A stretch of DNA of 64,000 nt from Methanobrevibacter arboriphilus (GTDB lineage: Archaea; Methanobacteriota; Methanobacteria; Methanobacteriales; Methanobacteriaceae): assembly GCF_019669925.1 (NCBI RefSeq), contig NZ_AP019779.1, positions 1,901,292 to 1,965,291 on the forward strand. The letters are read 5' to 3'. The position numbers and the translations under genes were made by a program. The notes below the pieces were generated by a model that saw only the letters and a program-made list of their open reading frames with translations, had not been told where the DNA came from and ran no database searches. Each line of letters opens with the position of its first letter. The stretch's first letter is position 1. Below, piece after piece: positions 1-8,034 of the stretch.

Positions 1-1
1 T

Positions 2-844
2 AAAAACATACAATTGGACCAATCTAAACCACTAATAAAGGAAGGCGATATACCGGCAATTAAAGATATTAAAAAAGGTGTTGATGGAACTAACAACATA
101 AGAGATAAAGCAATAATCCTTTTCATGGCAACAACAGGAATAAGAACAAGTGATGTTATAGACTTTAAAATATCTGATTTGCTAGAAGCTACAAAAAATT
201 ATCATGATGGAACATTAATGGACTTATTAGCGCAAAAAACAAATAATTTAGTACCTGTATGGTATTTCACACCACTAAAAACTATCAAAAAAGCTAATAT
301 TTGTGTTACTTTTAATACTCCTGAAGCAACTGGTTACTTATTTGAATATTTAAAAACAAGGAAAAATTTGGATGAAGATAGCTATCTTTTTGGTTTTGAC
401 AATGGTAAACCTATAAGTAATTTTGCAATTATTCATATTTTTAGAAGAATTAATGATAGGGTATTTTTCAGAAACAATGAAGGTAAACGCTTTTTCCACC
501 CTCATGCTATGCGTAAATTCTTTATCACTACTTGTAATCATAATTCATCAGATATAAACAAAGTTAATCTATTATCTGGACATTCTAACAAATCAAGTGT
601 TCATGATGCTTATAATGAAGTCAATACGGAAGTTATGAAAAGATTTTATACAAAACTAATACCATTTTTAAGTATTAGGGACACAAAAGTTCATGATATC
701 AAACATGAAGACTTAATAAAATTGAGAAAGCTAGAAAAACAAGTAGAAACCAAAGATATGAAACAAAAAGAACTAGAAGAGAGATTAGCTATTCAAGAAG
801 AACAAAATAGAAAAATTATGGAATTATTAAATGATAGAAAATAA
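2..844 (+). CDS. Tyrosine recombinase/integrase (5' end outside window)
   Basis: Site-specific recombinase of the tyrosine family, expected to integrate or excise a mobile element. The frame is open to the first base of the window, so the N-terminal DNA-binding part is missing here. The catalytic residues are visible in order: Arg in TTGIRTSDV, a Lys in TPLKTIKK, the H-x-x-R box in HPHAMRKFF, His in LLSGHSNKSS, and the likely nucleophile Tyr in RFYTKLIP. The last ~45 residues are charged and look like a coiled coil. It is followed after 23 bp by a gene with a good ribosome site, so the two are probably co-transcribed. Assignment as an integrase is firm; which element it serves is inferred from the neighbouring replication-type genes. 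Confidence 0.9.
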   Translation, partial: KNIQLDQSKPLIKEGDIPAIKDIKKGVDGTNNIRDKAIILFMATTGIRTSDVIDFKISDLLEATKNYHDGTLMDLLAQKTNNLVPVWYFTPLKTIKKANICVTFNTPEATGYLFEYLKTRKNLDEDSYLFGFDNGKPISNFAIIHIFRRINDRVFFRNNEGKRFFHPHAMRKFFITTCNHNSSDINKVNLLSGHSNKSSVHDAYNEVNTEVMKRFYTKLIPFLSIRDTKVHDIKHEDLIKLRKLEKQVETKDMKQKELEERLAIQEEQNRKIMELLNDRK

Positions 845-867
845 TTTAATTAAAAAGTGAGGATATA

Positions 868-1647
868 ATGAATACTAAAAAAAATAAAAAACCAGCTGGT
901 TTTAAAGTAGAACATGAATTACTTGAAGACTTTAAATCTTATTGTAACTTAACAGGAAAAAATCAAATAGACTTAATTGAGAAAACCATGAAGGATATTA
1001 TCAAAGATAAAGCTATGCAAATAAAAGAATTAAATATAAAAATACCAGTACCTGCTGTCTATGAAACTAACCTTTTAGAGGAACTAAATAGAATATCACA
1101 AAACAATGAAATACATGAAGATGAAAAAAAAATGTTAAGAGATGCATTAAGATATAGACAGACAGATAATATAGGGACTGTTAAATTTAATAACTATTTA
1201 GACATATGGGATGGAGAATCTTATTGTTATGAAGGAAAAGAAAATAGACATAAAGGAATTAGCATTGTAGATACACCATTAGCGATTTATCCTGTTATTA
1301 TTAATGTATCCCTTCCTGAAAGAACATATAATGATTTTAAATCAGCAATTTATGTAAATCGTAATGAAATAACAGCCCATATTATTAGTTTTAACGAAGC
1401 ATTTGATGAAATTGAAAAATCAGAACATGTAAAATTAATATATGAAAAATTCCCAGAATTTGAAAAATATAAAAAAGACCCTATTAATCACAGCAACATA
1501 AAAACTGATTCAATAGCTATACATAATAGTTTTATTTTTACACTTCAAGTTATGATAGATGAATTAATGGAAAAAAATAAAGAATATGAAAAGCAACTAG
1601 ACAAATATATTAATGTAGTTACTGCATTAGAAAATAAAGAATCTTAA
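868..1647 (+). CDS. Unknown element protein with N-terminal ribbon-helix-helix-like segment
   Basis: Not recognised as a named family (259 aa). A GTGAGG ribosome site precedes the ATG. Residues ~10-50 (from GFKVEHELLEDFKSYC through QIDLIEKTMKDI) have the strand-helix-helix pattern of ribbon-helix-helix DNA-binding proteins, and a second segment around residues 145-185 (INVSLPERTYNDFKSAIYV) has a similar pattern. The C-terminus is charged and coiled-coil-like. It lies directly behind the integrase and ahead of a repeat-rich non-coding block, so a DNA-binding role in element maintenance or excision control is plausible, but that is inference. Confidence 0.6.
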   Translation: MNTKKNKKPAGFKVEHELLEDFKSYCNLTGKNQIDLIEKTMKDIIKDKAMQIKELNIKIPVPAVYETNLLEELNRISQNNEIHEDEKKMLRDALRYRQTDNIGTVKFNNYLDIWDGESYCYEGKENRHKGISIVDTPLAIYPVIINVSLPERTYNDFKSAIYVNRNEITAHIISFNEAFDEIEKSEHVKLIYEKFPEFEKYKKDPINHSNIKTDSIAIHNSFIFTLQVMIDELMEKNKEYEKQLDKYINVVTALENKES

Positions 1648-1782
1648 TTTTTTGAAAATTAGGTTTAATAATTTTTTAACATATAGATATTTCTTTTTTT
1701 TATTAGTTGAAAATATATTTTTAAAATAATTTTCAATTAAATTATTAATTTTACTAAATTTATTATCACTATTTTAAAAAAA

Positions 1783-1978
1783 GTATAGACAAACATCTAT
1801 ACAATTTCTCCCTCTTTATAAGCTTACTAAACAAAATCTAAAATGATGTTTAAGATATTTTAAAAAATTAAACATCAAAAAATAATTAGAAAAAGAGTAT
1901 AGAAATAGTCATTACATTTGACACTAAATAATTCTCCAAAATTATAGCAAAATGAATGACTATTCAATATACAAATGT
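1783..1978. repeat. Cluster of inverted repeats, possible replication origin or control region of the element
   Basis: No gene was seen in the 433 bp between 1648 and 2080. The block contains GTATAGA (1783-1789) facing TCTATAC (1796-1802), then GATGTTTAA (1845-1853) facing TTAAACATC (1868-1876). GTATAGA recurs at 1897-1903 and leads into AATAGTCATT (1904-1913), which faces AATGACTATT (1955-1964). ACATTTG (1914-1920) faces CAAATGT (1972-1978). All listed arms are exact reverse complements. Being next to DNA-binding-type genes and upstream of a P-loop replication protein, it could be an origin with initiator sites or an operator array. Function is inferred. Confidence 0.55.
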
Positions 1979-2080
1979 AGAACTTAAAAAAGCTCTATTA
2001 AATATTATTTCCATAACAATATTTAAAATCTTTTATTACTTTTGTTCTATTATTTATATGCTCTTTTTTTGATAGGATAA

Positions 2081-2413
2081 GTGAGTAAAATGTTTAGAAA
2101 CAAAAAATCTAATATAAAATTAAATAAAATTGTATCAAGTAAAATTACAGATAAACAAGATAAGTATCTTAAAAAAATTAAAGCAAAACTTAATTTTAAA
2201 AACAACTCAGAAAGTCTTAGATACTTGATTGAACAACACAGATTATTGAATTTTGATGAGAATTTAATTGTTGTTACCCTAACTGATGAACAGTATACTG
2301 ATTTTCAAAATATCAAAATGTATAATGAATTTTTAACAGATACTGAGACTATTAATTTTCTTATAAAAATTCAAAGAGCTATTTTTCAAGAGTTAGGTTC
2401 TTGGAATTATTAA
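2081..2413 (+). CDS. Small protein with two ribbon-helix-helix-like repeats
   Basis: 110 aa, not recognised by name. Residues ~18-55 (IVSSKITDKQDKYLKKIK, then NNSESLRYLIEQH) fit a ribbon-helix-helix fold. Residues ~62-98 (LIVVTLTDEQYTDF, then TDTETINFLIK) repeat the same strand-helix-helix pattern, so this may be a single-chain pseudo-dimer of a normally dimeric DNA-binding fold. The start is uncertain: GTG at 2081 follows AGGAT, while ATG at 2090 follows GTGAG. It sits immediately downstream of the inverted-repeat cluster at 1783-1978, whose arms would be natural binding sites. Function as a repressor or copy-control protein is inferred. Confidence 0.6.
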   Translation: MSKMFRNKKSNIKLNKIVSSKITDKQDKYLKKIKAKLNFKNNSESLRYLIEQHRLLNFDENLIVVTLTDEQYTDFQNIKMYNEFLTDTETINFLIKIQRAIFQELGSWNY

Positions 2414-2425
2414 GGAGTGTTATTA

Positions 2426-2587
2426 ATGTTCAAAAAAATATCGAAAGGAGAATCAGCTGACTTTGATGGTTATTTATTAGATGTAAAACAATTGAAAAAA
2501 ATTCAAAAAGACCTAAGAATCTTAGATAAAATTGAAGAAATTGTAAGAAAACAAAATAACGTATTTTTCATTGATAAAAATAATTAG
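2426..2587 (+). CDS. Small hypothetical protein, 53 aa
   Basis: Short open frame starting at ATG 2426 after an AAGGAGTG ribosome site and ending in TAG at 2585-2587. It begins MFKKISKGESADFDGYLLD and continues as a charged, probably helical segment ending VFFIDKNN. It lies 12 bp after the upstream gene and ends just ahead of the next start, as in a tight operon. No family recognised. Spacing and ribosome site support it as a real gene. Confidence 0.5.
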   Translation: MFKKISKGESADFDGYLLDVKQLKKIQKDLRILDKIEEIVRKQNNVFFIDKNN

Positions 2588-2597
2588 GTGTGTAAAT

Positions 2598-2756
2598 ATG
2601 TTAATTAATAAAATAAAAATAATCATGATGGAGTTAATAGGAAAAACAGTTAATATGAAAGAAGAGATGCGAAAAACATCTCTAACTTTCTCTAGCAATA
2701 TTAACTATCTACTTAATAACATATATAATTATCTTATTTTGAAAGAGGTTTTATAA
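2598..2756 (+). CDS. Small hypothetical protein, 52 aa
   Basis: Start chosen at ATG 2598 because AGGTG lies 6 bp upstream. An earlier in-frame ATG at 2571 would overlap the preceding gene and has no ribosome site. The product starts MLINKIKIIMMELIGK, with Lys and Met-rich helical character and no clear membrane span. Its TAA stop shares a base with the ATG of the next gene (stop 2754-2756, start 2756), which indicates translational coupling with the P-loop protein downstream. Confidence 0.45.
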   Translation: MLINKIKIIMMELIGKTVNMKEEMRKTSLTFSSNINYLLNNIYNYLILKEVL

Positions 2757-4768
2757 TGGATAAAAAACTCCAAAATAAAAAGTCATTTCAAGATTTAAAT
2801 GTTGAATTGAAATCATTGCAATGGAAAATTTCTAATGACAAAAGAGGAAGTTCTATATTAATACCTTTTGAAAATAAATTAGAATCTTATTATTTAAAAA
2901 TAACTAGGAATTATAAAAAAATTAATAAAAAATATAGTTATAATATTCTAAATGAAAATAATAGTCAAATTGGCAGTGAATTATCATACAATGAATTCAT
3001 AACTCAAGAAAAAGCAATTCTATATAAAAAATTATATGAAACAATAAAATTCGAAACTTCTATTAAAAAAGCTGAATTTGATGGGCAATTGCATAAAATC
3101 AAAAATATGATTAATAAAAACGAAATTCAGGATTTATTGGAAAATAATTATTTAATATTAAAAAATAATGTCAAAAGTTTGAAAGAAAAGATGAAAAAAG
3201 AACAAAATGAAACATTTCGAAAACAAAAATTATTTCCTAAATACAACGAAGAAAATGCTGAAAAATTTGAAGAAATTTTAAAAAAGGATTATGGTGGAAA
3301 TATTATAGATTATATTCAAGATAAAAGTCAATATTTAATCTTAAATGAAAACAAAAATATTGCTTTTATATTTTTAGCCTGTATGGTAATAATTTTAGGA
3401 TTGGAAGGTTTAATGATAGAAATTCATGGAATGGCGGATACTGGGAAGAGTTATATTATTAAAAGAGTTTTAAAATGTTTTATTCCAGAAGAATTTGTAT
3501 ATGATGTTAATGATATTACAGAAGCAAGTTTTTTGGATAAAGGGATAGATAATCCTTATTATTTTGATAGATTATTAATATCTTTTGGAGACTTAGGAGA
3601 TAATAAACAATATGAGAAATTTAAACCAATTTTCAATATTGTAAAAATTCTCATAACTGAAAATAAATATATTAGAGAGAAAAAAGGCGGAAAAAATTAT
3701 GAATACACTATTAAAATAATACTAAAAGGAAAAGTAGGTGCTTTATTCGGAACAGTCAATACGGAATCAAATGAATCTCAAATAAACAGTAGAACATTAA
3801 ATATAACACCAAATCGAAATCATAAAAATGGAAAAATTGAATTTAAAGAACTACTCATGACTAAAGGTAATTACAAATATAATCAATTTTATAAAACAAG
3901 TAAAGAATTAAAATTATTCAAACAATATTTAAAATCTATTATTTGTAAAATCAACAAAAAATATGAAAAAACTGAGGTTTTAAATCCTTTTTTAAGTTCT
4001 ATATCAAATATTGCTAAAAACAGTGAAACAGACACTAGACAGCAGAATTATTTAAATCAAATGTTCAAAGTGTATTTAGTATTAAACTACGATAATTGTA
4101 TTGAAATAGATAATGAAAATTTAATATTTTTAGTTCCAAACTTAGAACAAATTACAAAATTTATTGAATTAGTTTCTAATAATGCAGGATTAAAACCATA
4201 TGAAAAAAATTTAATAATGAAACTGAAAAAGGAAATTGTTCCAATCACAGTTGAAAATGCAGAAAAAATCTTTAAAGGCAAATGTAAACAATATGATACT
4301 GAGGTAAATCCATATGGGTATGAACATCGTGAAAAAATTGATGAAAGAAATAAAAGAGCCATTGAAGATTTAATGAATGAAAATGGATTAAATATTACTC
4401 GAAAGGATAATAATCTTAATAATATTCATTTTTTCACAAGTAGTAATGTAAAAAGAATCTTTAAAAATCACAAATCTATTAAAGATATTGAAAATATGGA
4501 AAAAGTGTTCAATAACTTAGAAGAAAGGGGCTTTTTAGAAAAACTTCCAGAAAAACATGGAAAACAAAATGTTTACTATTTAAATGAAAATGAAATCAAA
4601 CAAATCGTTGAAAACTATGTAATTTCTGAAAAAGACTTAATAAATGCTAAAAAACACTTGAAACAGTACGAAATCAATGAAATTCAAATTGAAGAAATTG
4701 GAAAAAAATGGGATGATGAACTCAAAAAATCTCAAAAAATATCTAAAAAATCCCAGAATAATACTTGA
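2756..4768 (+). CDS. P-loop ATPase, replication-initiator/helicase-like protein of the element
   Basis: 670 aa. A Walker A motif, GMADTGKS, is at residues 225-232, followed by a Walker B-like LLISFGDLGD segment around residue 280. GTVNTESNESQINSRTL around 330-350 resembles the sensor and arginine-finger area of hexameric helicases encoded by plasmids and viruses. Residues ~1-200 are charged and unrecognised. Around residues 575-620 (VFNNLEERGFLEKL, then NVYYLNENE) there is a winged-helix-like end. The size, the ATPase in the middle and the element context suggest a replication initiator/helicase. It could also be a DNA-translocating ATPase. The exact family was not identified. Confidence 0.6.
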   Translation: MDKKLQNKKSFQDLNVELKSLQWKISNDKRGSSILIPFENKLESYYLKITRNYKKINKKYSYNILNENNSQIGSELSYNEFITQEKAILYKKLYETIKFETSIKKAEFDGQLHKIKNMINKNEIQDLLENNYLILKNNVKSLKEKMKKEQNETFRKQKLFPKYNEENAEKFEEILKKDYGGNIIDYIQDKSQYLILNENKNIAFIFLACMVIILGLEGLMIEIHGMADTGKSYIIKRVLKCFIPEEFVYDVNDITEASFLDKGIDNPYYFDRLLISFGDLGDNKQYEKFKPIFNIVKILITENKYIREKKGGKNYEYTIKIILKGKVGALFGTVNTESNESQINSRTLNITPNRNHKNGKIEFKELLMTKGNYKYNQFYKTSKELKLFKQYLKSIICKINKKYEKTEVLNPFLSSISNIAKNSETDTRQQNYLNQMFKVYLVLNYDNCIEIDNENLIFLVPNLEQITKFIELVSNNAGLKPYEKNLIMKLKKEIVPITVENAEKIFKGKCKQYDTEVNPYGYEHREKIDERNKRAIEDLMNENGLNITRKDNNLNNIHFFTSSNVKRIFKNHKSIKDIENMEKVFNNLEERGFLEKLPEKHGKQNVYYLNENEIKQIVENYVISEKDLINAKKHLKQYEINEIQIEEIGKKWDDELKKSQKISKKSQNNT

Positions 4769-5194
4769 ATGTCTCAATTATAATGAGAATTATCCCAAAT
4801 TAACAATTAAATGTCCCGAGCGAAAACACTAAATAACACTTAAAATTCAAAAATAAGAATATATATTCATTATATTATAATTATTAATAATATATTAATA
4901 GAAGTAATAAAAAAATAAAAAGATTAATTTTTTTAATTATTTTTTTACCTACTATCTATTCTAAAATGAATATTATTGAAAAACTTCAAATAATGTTTAT
5001 TTTCTAAAAACAAGCTCTTATATGGATTATCAAGTGGGATTTTTCATGTCAAAACTGGGACATTTTATAACTTATTTGTAACATTCCAATAAAATACATT
5101 TAAAAAACTAAAAAATCAATGCAGTGAACTTTAAACAATGAAATGAAGTGTCTACAAATATTTTAAAAATAATTTTTTTTAATTGGTGAACTAT
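4769..5194. other. Non-coding gap after the ATPase gene
   Basis: 426 bp without a convincing gene. The octamer AATGTCCC (4810-4817) occurs in inverted orientation as GGGACATT (5057-5064), and further TCCC/GGGA-containing words lie between and around them, unusual for DNA this AT-rich. The middle is a run of A/T with many TTAATA words. It could hold the element's origin or operators, but nothing proves it. Confidence 0.35.
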
Positions 5195-5518
5195 ATGAGC
5201 AAAAATAATGAATATATTAAGGAAATTACAAGAGAAAATATCTTAGAAGAATTAAAAACTTCATATAACACTCTTAAAAATAAATTAATTAATGGAAGAA
5301 TAAAAGATAATGAAAAAGAAAAAATTAGAATACAACAATACAAAGTACTTAATCAAATAGCTAAAACCATGAATGATATTTTAAAACAAAAAGAACTTGA
5401 TGAAATGCAAGAAGAAATTAAAGAAATAAAAGAAGCTATCCAAAAACCATTACCTAATTATCTAATAGAAAGAGAACAAAAAGAACTTGATGAAATGATG
5501 AAATACTTTGAAAACTAA
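5195..5518 (+). CDS. Coiled-coil hypothetical protein
   Basis: 107 aa from ATG 5195, chosen because GGTGA lies 5 bp upstream. An in-frame TTG at 5183 lacks a ribosome site. The sequence is nearly all charged helix (for example KELDEMQEEIKEIKEAIQK), with KELDEM present twice, and no membrane span. The 3' end lies just before the next gene's ribosome site. No family recognised. The composition would suit an accessory replication or packaging subunit, but this is only a guess. Confidence 0.5.
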   Translation: MSKNNEYIKEITRENILEELKTSYNTLKNKLINGRIKDNEKEKIRIQQYKVLNQIAKTMNDILKQKELDEMQEEIKEIKEAIQKPLPNYLIEREQKELDEMMKYFEN

Positions 5519-5537
5519 TAAAATGGAGAAATATAAT

Positions 5538-6086
5538 ATGAAAAGATTTGAAAAAACACCAAATAACATAAATAACGAAATTGAAGAGATTATTAAAGAT
5601 TTAACTCCTAAACAAAGTAGAATTTTATTCAACAACTTATGGGAAAATATGTTAAATACAGTTTTTGAAGAACAGAACCTCAAAAAGTTTAAAAAACTTG
5701 AAAAAAACTTCTCTAACACATTAAATATAGCGTATGAAAATAAAATAACACTTTATCCACTAGATATTAATGAACTTACATATAGAAAATCATTAGAAAT
5801 ATTTGAAGATTCAATGAACATGTCATATCTTTTGAATGCATATCCAACATTAATGAGATTTAGACAGAATTGTTTTGACCTACTAAATCCTGAAAAACTT
5901 CATAAAAATGAAATAAAAGAAAAAATAGAATTTAACAAAGCAATATATGAAGAATTTGAAAAAACATCTATTTTAGAATTATACAAAAAATACATTGATT
6001 CCAAAGATTATAAAAACATTATAGAATATCCAATAAAAATTTATGAAGATAGAATAATGAATTCAAATAAAAATTTACATAATTGA
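5538..6086 (+). CDS. Hypothetical protein, 182 aa
   Basis: Start placed at ATG 5538, 9 bp after GGAGA. An upstream in-frame ATG at 5508 overlaps the previous gene and has no ribosome site. The product starts MKRFEKTPNNINNEIEEIIK, is charged and mostly helical, with no signal peptide, membrane span or recognisable motif. It is the last forward gene of the element block and is convergent with the membrane-protein run that ends at 6166. No function can be assigned. Confidence 0.5.
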   Translation: MKRFEKTPNNINNEIEEIIKDLTPKQSRILFNNLWENMLNTVFEEQNLKKFKKLEKNFSNTLNIAYENKITLYPLDINELTYRKSLEIFEDSMNMSYLLNAYPTLMRFRQNCFDLLNPEKLHKNEIKEKIEFNKAIYEEFEKTSILELYKKYIDSKDYKNIIEYPIKIYEDRIMNSNKNLHN

Positions 6087-6165
6087 TTAGTATTTTTCTT
6101 CAAGTTGAATTATAGGAAACTTATACAAAATTACAAGTTCATATAATGTTGGCATTTTTTGTCAT

Positions 6166-6435
6166 TTAAACTTTATTCCCGTTAAAATCTGTATCTGCTC
6201 CAATTTCTTGGCGTTTTTTATTAACTTTTTCTTCTAATGTTGTATTATTTTCATCTTTTTGATTCCCAACATCAGATAAATTATAATTATGCAAATAATC
6301 TTTTTCTTCATCAGTTAATTCACCATTTCCACCATTATCTCGCATATCACCAGTTATAGACCATAATACTGTTGAAAGTATAAACAATCCAACAATAACA
6401 GCTAAAATTATTAAAATTATTTTCTTTTTATTCAT
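6166..6435 (-). CDS. Small membrane-anchored protein, 89 aa
   Basis: Last of four reverse-strand genes that each encode a short N-terminal membrane anchor followed by a hydrophilic tail. Residues ~4-28 (KKIILIILAVIVGLFILSTV) form the single span. The tail of ~60 residues is rich in Asp, Glu and Asn and ends FNGNKV, with no cysteines. A GTGAT ribosome site precedes ATG 6435. The tail is most likely outside the cell, but topology is inferred from the anchor alone. No family recognised. Confidence 0.55.
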   Translation of the reverse strand: MNKKKIILIILAVIVGLFILSTVLWSITGDMRDNGGNGELTDEEKDYLHNYNLSDVGNQKDENNTTLEEKVNKKRQEIGADTDFNGNKV

Positions 6436-6456
6436 ATTTAATCACTACCATAAACT

Positions 6457-6849
6457 TTATTTACTAACTGGAGTTGCATTTATTACTGTTGTTTTAGCAT
6501 AATCTGGTTCTTCATTTACATCAATTGTTACAAATATATTTTGTGGTTCTTTTAATGAGGATATGACTGTATTTTTTGATGCTATTATTTTATCATTTTT
6601 GTATAAATCTACTTTTATCTTAACATCTTTATATTCTGTACCACTTTTAGATTCAAACCATTGAAAAACTGTCGCCCACTTTTCAACTTTAATTCCAGTA
6701 TCTTGTTCACTCCAATCACAGCTTGGATTTCCTTGACCTACAATATCATCTTGAATATTGCTTTCACTAGTATTACTTCCTAAAATAGCTACTACTCCAA
6801 TAATAGCTATAATAGCTATTATAATTCCTAAAATAATTTTTTTATTCAA
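6457..6849 (-). CDS. Membrane-anchored protein with extracellular-type domain
   Basis: About 130 aa. The N-terminus NKKIILGIIIAIIAIIGVV is a membrane span. The remaining ~100 residues contain alternating hydrophobic strands (VKIKVDLYKNDKIIASKN, then IFVTIDVNEEP) that look like a small beta-sandwich of the FxLYD kind, which is only a resemblance. The start is taken as TTG 6849 because GGGGAT lies 6 bp upstream and the neighbouring genes also start with Met-Asn. ATG 6858 is an alternative but directly abuts the GGGG. The DNA coding for the anchor repeats that of the preceding gene. Confidence 0.55.
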   Translation of the reverse strand: MNKKIILGIIIAIIAIIGVVAILGSNTSESNIQDDIVGQGNPSCDWSEQDTGIKVEKWATVFQWFESKSGTEYKDVKIKVDLYKNDKIIASKNTVISSLKEPQNIFVTIDVNEEPDYAKTTVINATPVSK

Positions 6850-6850
6850 A

Positions 6851-7102
6851 TTAAACATCCCCTATATAATCAGGTATTTGATTTTCATTAGCATATCTTT
6901 CATTATCTTCTTGAAAATCTTGCATTTTTTCTACAAATTCTTTTTTTGTAGTATTATTATATTCATTTAAATTTGAATTATTTAATTCTTCATTTATTTC
7001 ATCAGAAGTAATGGTATTCATTTCATAATTTAAATAAGAAATACCAATTACTCCAACAATAGCTATAATAGCTATTCCAATTACAATCCATCCGCTATTC
7101 AT
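6851..7102 (-). CDS. Small membrane-anchored protein, 83 aa
   Basis: Starts MNSGWIVIGIAIIAIVGVIG, a single membrane span, followed by an acidic, Asn-rich helical tail of ~55 residues. ATG 7102 was chosen because GAGATG lies just upstream. ATG 7111 is in frame but lacks proper spacing. The preceding gene stops at 7113 and the next starts at about this gene's stop, so translation is probably coupled. No family recognised. Confidence 0.5.
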   Translation of the reverse strand: MNSGWIVIGIAIIAIVGVIGISYLNYEMNTITSDEINEELNNSNLNEYNNTTKKEFVEKMQDFQEDNERYANENQIPDYIGDV

Positions 7103-7112
7103 ATTAAACATC

Positions 7113-7562
7113 TCATATATATGCTGTTTCATTACTATCATTAGTATTAATTTCATGTGTTTTTTCTTGAGAGTCTTGTATTTGTTTAACTTCTTGCATT
7201 ATTTGTACTGCAAGTTGTTTATTAACACTATGAGATAATATTCCTGTTGATTTTTCAATTATATAAAATTCTCCAGTTGTAGGGCTAAATAGCATATAAT
7301 AACTAGGTGATTCCATACTATTTTCTGTATAGATACTATTATTGTTAAGCCAATTTTTAATATCAGTTATATTCATATTGTTTATACTAGTAAGTGTGTA
7401 TATTTTTTCCCCATTTACAAATAGTTCTTCAGCAAAACTATCTTCCATAATATACTTTCCTTGTATTTCATTATTATAATTTACAATAGCTATAACTGCT
7501 ATAATAACAATAATAACAATTATAATACATATTCCCAAAATAATTTTTTTATTTTTCTCCAT
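7113..7562 (-). CDS. Membrane-anchored protein, first gene of the reverse-strand run
   Basis: 149 aa, starting MEKNKKIILGICIIIVIIVI with one long membrane span, then a globular part of ~115 residues including YMLFSPTTGEFYIIEKSTG, a two-strand pattern with aromatic residues, and an acidic tail. AGAGGT precedes the ATG by 6 bp. It heads the run 7562 to 6166 and is divergent from the winged-helix regulator gene at 7731, with a 168 bp shared control region. Function unknown. Surface display or a membrane sensor are possibilities. Confidence 0.55.
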   Translation of the reverse strand: MEKNKKIILGICIIIVIIVIIAVIAIVNYNNEIQGKYIMEDSFAEELFVNGEKIYTLTSINNMNITDIKNWLNNNSIYTENSMESPSYYMLFSPTTGEFYIIEKSTGILSHSVNKQLAVQIMQEVKQIQDSQEKTHEINTNDSNETAYI

Positions 7563-7617
7563 ATTTTTACCTCTGAAATTTTTCTGTAGATTTTATAGTT
7601 GAAAAGTTTTTTAAAAC

Positions 7618-7633
7618 TATATTAGGTAATATA
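7618..7633. promoter_or_regulatory. Inverted repeat in the divergent promoter region
   Basis: TATATT and AATATA face each other across AGGT between the membrane-protein run (leftward) and the winged-helix gene (rightward). An archaeal TATA-like element, GATATATAAA, is at 7671-7680 for the rightward gene. A/T-rich candidates for the leftward promoter lie at ~7589-7620. The regulator at 7731 could bind here. This is inferred from position only. Confidence 0.3.
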
Positions 7634-7730
7634 TTATTTAAAGATTTTTAAAGATTGGTATATTATGAAAGATATATAAAAGCATGATTAGTAACGATAA
7701 TTTTTAATGTTAATAAACACTTAAATATAT

Positions 7731-7994
7731 ATGAAAGAAGAATTAATTGAAGCGTTAAGCTATGTACAAATGAGTCCTTACAGAGAAATAACACTTAAAG
7801 AGCTTAAAAATTCTGAAAAAATACCTTCAAGAATAGCTAAAAATACAAATATATCTACTTCACATATTTCAAGAGCATTAACTGGACTAAAACAAAAAGG
7901 ACTGGTAATTGTTTTAAATCCTGAGAAATCACAAGGCAGATTGTATCAAATTACAGATTTAGGATTGAAAGTTGTTGAAAAACTTGAGAGTTAA
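7731..7994 (+). CDS. Winged helix-turn-helix transcriptional regulator
   Basis: 87 aa. The centre reads SRIAKNTNISTSHISRAL, a helix-turn-helix with typical recognition helix, followed by LKQKGLVIVLNP and GRLYQITDLG, the wing. This is the small single-domain form common in Methanobacteriales, where such proteins switch neighbouring genes. No ribosome site precedes ATG 7731; the TATA-like element at ~7671-7680 suggests a short leader. It is divergent from the membrane-protein run and upstream of a decayed copy of itself and of the large defence-type gene. Confidence 0.8.
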   Translation: MKEELIEALSYVQMSPYREITLKELKNSEKIPSRIAKNTNISTSHISRALTGLKQKGLVIVLNPEKSQGRLYQITDLGLKVVEKLES

Positions 7995-8034
7995 TTATTA
8001 AATTTCTTTTTTAGCTCAATATAAGTCATATCTA

